A stretch of 64,000 nucleotides of DNA from NCBI GenBank assembly GCA_036386835.1, contig DASVUX010000028.1, positions 1 through 64,000 of the forward strand. The letters run 5' to 3'. Within the stretch, counting starts at the first letter, position 1. Each line of letters opens with the position of its first letter. The position numbers were made by a program, and so were the translations under genes. The notes beneath the pieces were generated by a model. It made no database searches. It was given only the letters and a program-made list of their open reading frames with translations, and was not told where the DNA came from. The DNA is from 2-12-FULL-35-15 sp036386835 (GTDB lineage: Bacteria > Bacteroidota > Bacteroidia > 2-12-FULL-35-15). Of this stretch, positions 60,275-64,000 are shown piece by piece.

Positions 60275-60843
60275 TATCTTATAATGGTAACAGTTCCTTT
60301 AATTATTGACTCTTCATCATCCCTGTTCCCATAAATTATATAAAAATAGGAGCTGTCAGGCACCGGCACCCCCAGGAGATCCCGCCCTTCCCAGGGCTCA
60401 TAAACACCGCTTTGCTCAAATACTTTCTGGCCCCAGCGATTATAAACCAATACCAGGTGGTTTGAGTAGTGTTCCAGTTCATAAACCGACCATGAATCAT
60501 TATAACCATCACCATTAGGAGTAAAAGCCATTTCTGCAGTGATCACACATTTAATTTCCGCAATCGTAATATTGAGGGTGGTATCCGCTCCGGCAGAATC
60601 TGTAACCGTTAACTGGTAGGTTCCCGGGGCCAGGCCTGTGGCCGAATTTCCAGTTGCAGGAATGCCCTGCCACTGATAAGTATAAGGCGGGTTCTCGGAA
60701 ACCACATTAACTGCAGCGCGCCCGTTGCTCGCACCATTGCAGTCTGATCCCACAGTATAAACACTATAATGGATCTCCTGGGCCCGGCTGGTCATACAGG
60801 ACAACAAAATCAAAAAGAGGAGGATGAATTTCTTCAATTGCAC
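60274..60843 (-). CDS. Short protein with SprB-like repeat and T9SS type B (gliding) C-terminal domain
   Basis: A signal peptide (ending TSRAQE) is followed by one SprB-like repeat (about 30-95, NGASNGRAAVNV, PYTYQWQG, APGTYQLTVTDSAG) and a complete gliding-motility C-terminal domain (MAFTPNGDGYNDSW to GTVTIIR). At 189 residues it is far shorter than typical SprB-like adhesins. The start overlaps the TPR gene and the stop overlaps the PorP-like gene, which suggests a dedicated secretion pair. Confidence 0.82.
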   Translation of the reverse strand: MQLKKFILLFLILLSCMTSRAQEIHYSVYTVGSDCNGASNGRAAVNVVSENPPYTYQWQGIPATGNSATGLAPGTYQLTVTDSAGADTTLNITIAEIKCVITAEMAFTPNGDGYNDSWSVYELEHYSNHLVLVYNRWGQKVFEQSGVYEPWEGRDLLGVPVPDSSYFYIIYGNRDDEESIIKGTVTIIR

Positions 60844-61544
60844 AATTTTTCAATTAGTTCTTCTGCGATAATACTGCCTTTTTCTGAAGCAAGTTTTAAA
60901 ACCTCACAAGCTTCTGTTTTATCATTGTGCTGGTACATGCTTGTCGCCTTACCTATATAAGCTTCCCGATAACCTGGATCAAGTTCCAGTACTTTATCGT
61001 AGTCTGCGATGCAGCCTTTATAATCCCCTGCAATGTCTTTCCAGTAAGCGCGGCTGTAATACGCATTCACATACCGCGGATCATATTCTATTGCTTTGTT
61101 GAGGTCAGCGATAGCTGCATCAAAATCATCCAACCTGGCTTTTGCCTGGGCACGGTTGTAATATGCTTTTACGTGAAATGGCTTTTGCTCTATGATCCTC
61201 GTGAAATCCTTTATGGCAGCGCTGTAATCTTTAAGCTGGGCTTTAAGGATCCCCCTGCCATTCAGGGCATCAATATAATTCGGGGATAATTTAACGGCTT
61301 TGTCAAGCTGCCGTAATGCAAGCTTATATTCTCCAAGCTTATAATTGATGCAACCCTGCAGGCAATAAGCACTGTCGAACTCCGGCTTAGCTGAAAGCGC
61401 ATTTTCAAGGTCATGCAGAGCCGACTTATAATCTTTCTGGGAATCGTGGATAACAGCACTTTGAAAAAACTCAGAAGCATTATTCTGGGCCATAGAAAAA
61501 GCAGCTATGCTTATTAAAACAATAAATACTGCTGCTTTTTTCAT
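60834..61544 (-). CDS. Exported tetratricopeptide-repeat protein
   Basis: A signal peptide (ending SMAQNN) is followed by about five and a half TPRs, each like YIDALNGRGILKAQLKDYSAAIKDF. TPR proteins of this type act as scaffolds in the periplasm or outer membrane. It heads the operon with the CTD protein, PorP-like protein and MtgA, overlapping the next gene by 10 bases. A structural link to secretion or wall synthesis is likely but unproven. Confidence 0.82.
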   Translation of the reverse strand: MKKAAVFIVLISIAAFSMAQNNASEFFQSAVIHDSQKDYKSALHDLENALSAKPEFDSAYCLQGCINYKLGEYKLALRQLDKAVKLSPNYIDALNGRGILKAQLKDYSAAIKDFTRIIEQKPFHVKAYYNRAQAKARLDDFDAAIADLNKAIEYDPRYVNAYYSRAYWKDIAGDYKGCIADYDKVLELDPGYREAYIGKATSMYQHNDKTEACEVLKLASEKGSIIAEELIEKLCN

Positions 61545-61563
61545 GCTTGTGCTGCCTCGATAA

Positions 61564-63792
61564 TTATTTCATCAATTCACCCAATGCACTGTCGAACGTG
61601 GCTTTTGCTTCTGCCACAGTACCAAAGGACTCTTCATCGATCATCATTTCCTTACCTGTTACATCACCAAGATAAGTGAACTCGGCATTGCTTTCCATCA
61701 TCATATCAATGAATTTGTCTTCATCTTTCTTTTTAACAGAAACAATGACGCGGCTTTGCGCTTCACCGAAAAGAAATGCATCCTTTCGGATACTTTCATC
61801 ACAGCTGATGTCAAACCCTAATCCGTTCGGCATCGCTGATTCAAGGAGCGTAATAAACAATCCGCCATCTGCGCAGTCATGGGCCGACTGGATGAGCTTC
61901 CTGGTAATTAGTTCCTTCACGGCTTTCTGAACTTCAAACTCTTCGTTAAGATCAAATGCCGGGGCAGGAGAATTCTTCACTTTGTGATATGAATAAAGAT
62001 ATTCGGAAGAAGCGATGTCCTCTTTGGAGTTTCCTATCATATAAATCGAATCACCTTCATTCTTGAAATCCAGGGTCATGCGGTTATTCTTATCCTTCAA
62101 TATGCCAAGCATCCCGATTGTTGGTGTTGGAAACACCGGGCCTTCGTATGATGACTGGTTGTAAAAGCTCACATTCCCACCTGTAACCGGAGTGGAGAAC
62201 TTGATACATGCTTTCGACATCCCTTTTATTGAACCGACAAACTGCCAGTAAACTTCAGGGTTATACGGGTTGCCGAAATTCAGGCAATTAGTGATCGCTG
62301 AAGGTTCTCCTCCGCTGCAGACAATATTCCGTGCAGCTTCTGATACAGCAATTGCACAGCCGGTTTCAGGATCTGCGTTCACATACCTCGAATTACAATC
62401 TACCTTTAACGCGATCGCTTTGTTGGTACCTTTGATATTAACGATGGCTGCATCCGAAGGTGCATTGGTGCTCATGTTTACCGTACCAACCATAGAGTCG
62501 TACTGGTTATAAACCCACTGCTTGGAAGCAATGTTTGGATGAGAGATCAGGAATTTTGCAACGGCTTTCATGTCTTTTGGTTCTTCCACCTGCTCAATCC
62601 TGAATTTCTTGTTCTCTGCAAAATATGCAGGCTCTTTATATTCTCTTTTATAGATCGGGGCACCCCCTCCCAATACAAGTGATTCAGCAGGAACATCGGC
62701 CACCAGCTCATCCTTTACATAATATTTCAATCGCTTTGTATCTGTTACCTCCCCGATAACCACACAATTAAGATCCCACTTTTCAAATACTTTCTCTACT
62801 TCTTTTTCTCTTCCTTTTTTTACAACGATCAGCATGCGTTCCTGTGATTCTGAAAGCAGGATCTCCCATGGAAGCATGTTAGCCTGGCGTGTAGGAACTT
62901 TATCAAGCCAGATATTCATTCCATGTTCGCCTTTGGCGCTCATCTCGGATGTAGAGCATGTGATACCGGCAGCACCCATGTCCTGCATCCCGATAACTGC
63001 CCCTGTTTTGATGACTTCCAGAGTAGCTTCCAGTAAAAGTTTTTCCTGGAACGGATCGCCAACCTGTACGGCAGGGAGATCTTTCGCAGAATCTTCCGTG
63101 ATGTCCTTTGAAGCGAATGCCGCTCCGTGAATTCCATCTTTCCCGGTTGCAGAACCAACTATATATACAGGATTTCCGACTCCATAGGATGTTGCAGAAA
63201 CCGTTTCACCTGCCTTGACGATACCTGCACTGAATGCATTGACCAGCGGGTTCACATTATAACATTCATCAAAGAAAACCTCTCCGCCAACAGTAGGGAT
63301 GCCGAATGCATTGCCATAATCACCGATCCCTTTAACAACGCCTTTGACAAGCCATTTCGTTTTATCGAGCTTCAGGTCGCCAAAGCGCAGTGAATTCATC
63401 TGTGCGATAGGACGGGCCCCCATCGTAAAAATATCCCGGTTGATTCCGCCTACGCCTGTAGCAGCTCCCTGGTATGGCTCTAAAGCAGAAGGATGGTTAT
63501 GTGATTCTATTTTAAATGCACAACCGAGGCCGTCACCAATATCCACAAGACCTGCATTCTCTTCGCCTGCCTTGGCCAGCATGTGCGGACCTTCTTTTGG
63601 AAGCGTTTTCAGCCATGTAATTGAATTTTTATACGAACAATGTTCACTCCACATAACCGAGTATATACTCAGCTCAACAAAGTTCGGAGTACGCCCCAGC
63701 ACTTCTGTGATCTTATCAAATTCTTCAGGTAATAATCCCAGCTGCTTTGCTGTTTCTACCGTTGTTGCTTCTCCTTGCACTTCTACTGACAT
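61564..63792 (-). CDS. purL: Phosphoribosylformylglycinamidine synthase, small-type PurL
   Basis: This 742-residue PurL of the PurLQS type has SVMWSEHCSYKNS, the GIGDYGNAFGIPTVGGEV loop, QDMGAAGITCSTSEM and a C-terminal AHDCADGGLFITLLES. It catalyses the ATP-dependent fourth step of purine synthesis and needs separate PurQ and PurS proteins, which are not in the window. The single-chain 1200-1300-residue form found in many other bacteria is not used. It ends 20 bases upstream of the TPR gene on the same strand. Confidence 0.95.
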   Translation of the reverse strand: MSVEVQGEATTVETAKQLGLLPEEFDKITEVLGRTPNFVELSIYSVMWSEHCSYKNSITWLKTLPKEGPHMLAKAGEENAGLVDIGDGLGCAFKIESHNHPSALEPYQGAATGVGGINRDIFTMGARPIAQMNSLRFGDLKLDKTKWLVKGVVKGIGDYGNAFGIPTVGGEVFFDECYNVNPLVNAFSAGIVKAGETVSATSYGVGNPVYIVGSATGKDGIHGAAFASKDITEDSAKDLPAVQVGDPFQEKLLLEATLEVIKTGAVIGMQDMGAAGITCSTSEMSAKGEHGMNIWLDKVPTRQANMLPWEILLSESQERMLIVVKKGREKEVEKVFEKWDLNCVVIGEVTDTKRLKYYVKDELVADVPAESLVLGGGAPIYKREYKEPAYFAENKKFRIEQVEEPKDMKAVAKFLISHPNIASKQWVYNQYDSMVGTVNMSTNAPSDAAIVNIKGTNKAIALKVDCNSRYVNADPETGCAIAVSEAARNIVCSGGEPSAITNCLNFGNPYNPEVYWQFVGSIKGMSKACIKFSTPVTGGNVSFYNQSSYEGPVFPTPTIGMLGILKDKNNRMTLDFKNEGDSIYMIGNSKEDIASSEYLYSYHKVKNSPAPAFDLNEEFEVQKAVKELITRKLIQSAHDCADGGLFITLLESAMPNGLGFDISCDESIRKDAFLFGEAQSRVIVSVKKKDEDKFIDMMMESNAEFTYLGDVTGKEMMIDEESFGTVAEAKATFDSALGELMK

Positions 63793-63928
63793 AATTTTAT
63801 TATTGTTGAGTTTGTGAATTTTAATGGTTGAATTTTCAGAACATGGATTAACGGATACTAATAACCCATCCCCTTTTCCAGGGAGACCAAATTTAAGTAA
63901 AACCCAAGTATTTACAGGTATTTTTTAT

Positions 63929-63963
63929 TTTGAGTTTTCAACAGTTCTGAATTGTTATATTTG
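63929..63963 (+). promoter_or_regulatory. Possible rightward promoter at the window end
   Basis: TTTG (63929-63932) and an exact TATATTTG (63956-63963) are 23 bases apart. This would drive a plus-strand gene beyond the window. The rest of 63793-64000 shows no gene. Confidence 0.35.
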
Positions 63964-64000
63964 GGGTAATTATCATATTTAACGCGGGAAAGACTGAGAT

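Noticed and set aside
1..64000. tRNA or rRNA genes
   Set aside because: Reading through the gaps I saw no cloverleaf with a CCA-type end and no rRNA sequence. A covariance scan would be more sensitive.

Overview
The window is from a Bacteroidota chromosome. It carries type IX secretion (T9SS) sorting domains of both type A and type B, a PorP/SprF-family outer-membrane protein next to a gliding-type CTD protein, a SusC-like TonB receptor with a carboxypeptidase-like N-terminus, promoters of the TTTG-N19-TAnnTTTG type, and almost no Shine-Dalgarno sequences. I cannot place it below phylum from the sequence alone. No rRNA, tRNA or CRISPR array was found.

Layout. (1) 1-12650: a minus-strand aerobic phenylacetate catabolic locus. 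It holds paaE, then paaABCD, a PAS-GAF histidine kinase, paaG, paaH, paaI, paaJ and paaY. paaK, paaZ and paaF are not in the window. A YCII protein, a DinB/DUF1569-like protein and a cut-off SirB1-like protein lie at the left end. paaE and paaA each have a recognisable promoter, and terminators separate paaE and paaH from what follows. (2) 12700-28620: ordinary chromosomal genes, including a TonB receptor, small hypotheticals, two alpha/beta hydrolases, pyrophosphatase, a secreted BNR protein, an ECF sigma / membrane protein / OmpA operon and an AddB-like nuclease.

(3) 28700-40900: a visibly A+T-rich accessory island between two bidirectional terminators. The gaps between its genes look like integron attC sites: R'' (RYYYAAC), an internal hairpin, then R' (GTTRRRY). 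At the first two cassettes the R'' at the end is the exact 9-nt reverse complement of the R' at the start of the same cassette, as expected for integrated gene cassettes. No integrase is present, so this looks like a CALIN (attC cluster lacking an integrase). Its cargo is mostly defence-like: an RloC-like zinc-hook ATPase, a nuclease-methylase plus two-domain specificity protein resembling type IIB (BcgI-like) restriction-modification, a SIR2-domain protein and a trypsin-like protease. There are also two membrane proteins and decayed genes. The methylase and SIR2 genes each carry one frameshift, whereas almost all flanking core genes are intact.

(4) 40970-64000: chromosomal again. It has a VOC protein, a propeller/SpoIIE phosphatase, T9SS cargo, acetyltransferases, an M13 peptidase, fumarylacetoacetase, a three-gene run encoding a secreted amidase, a GH18 enzyme and an LRR protein, then a TPR / gliding-CTD / PorP / MtgA operon, and purL. 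The adjacent amidase and GH18 proteins share a long homologous C-terminal module.
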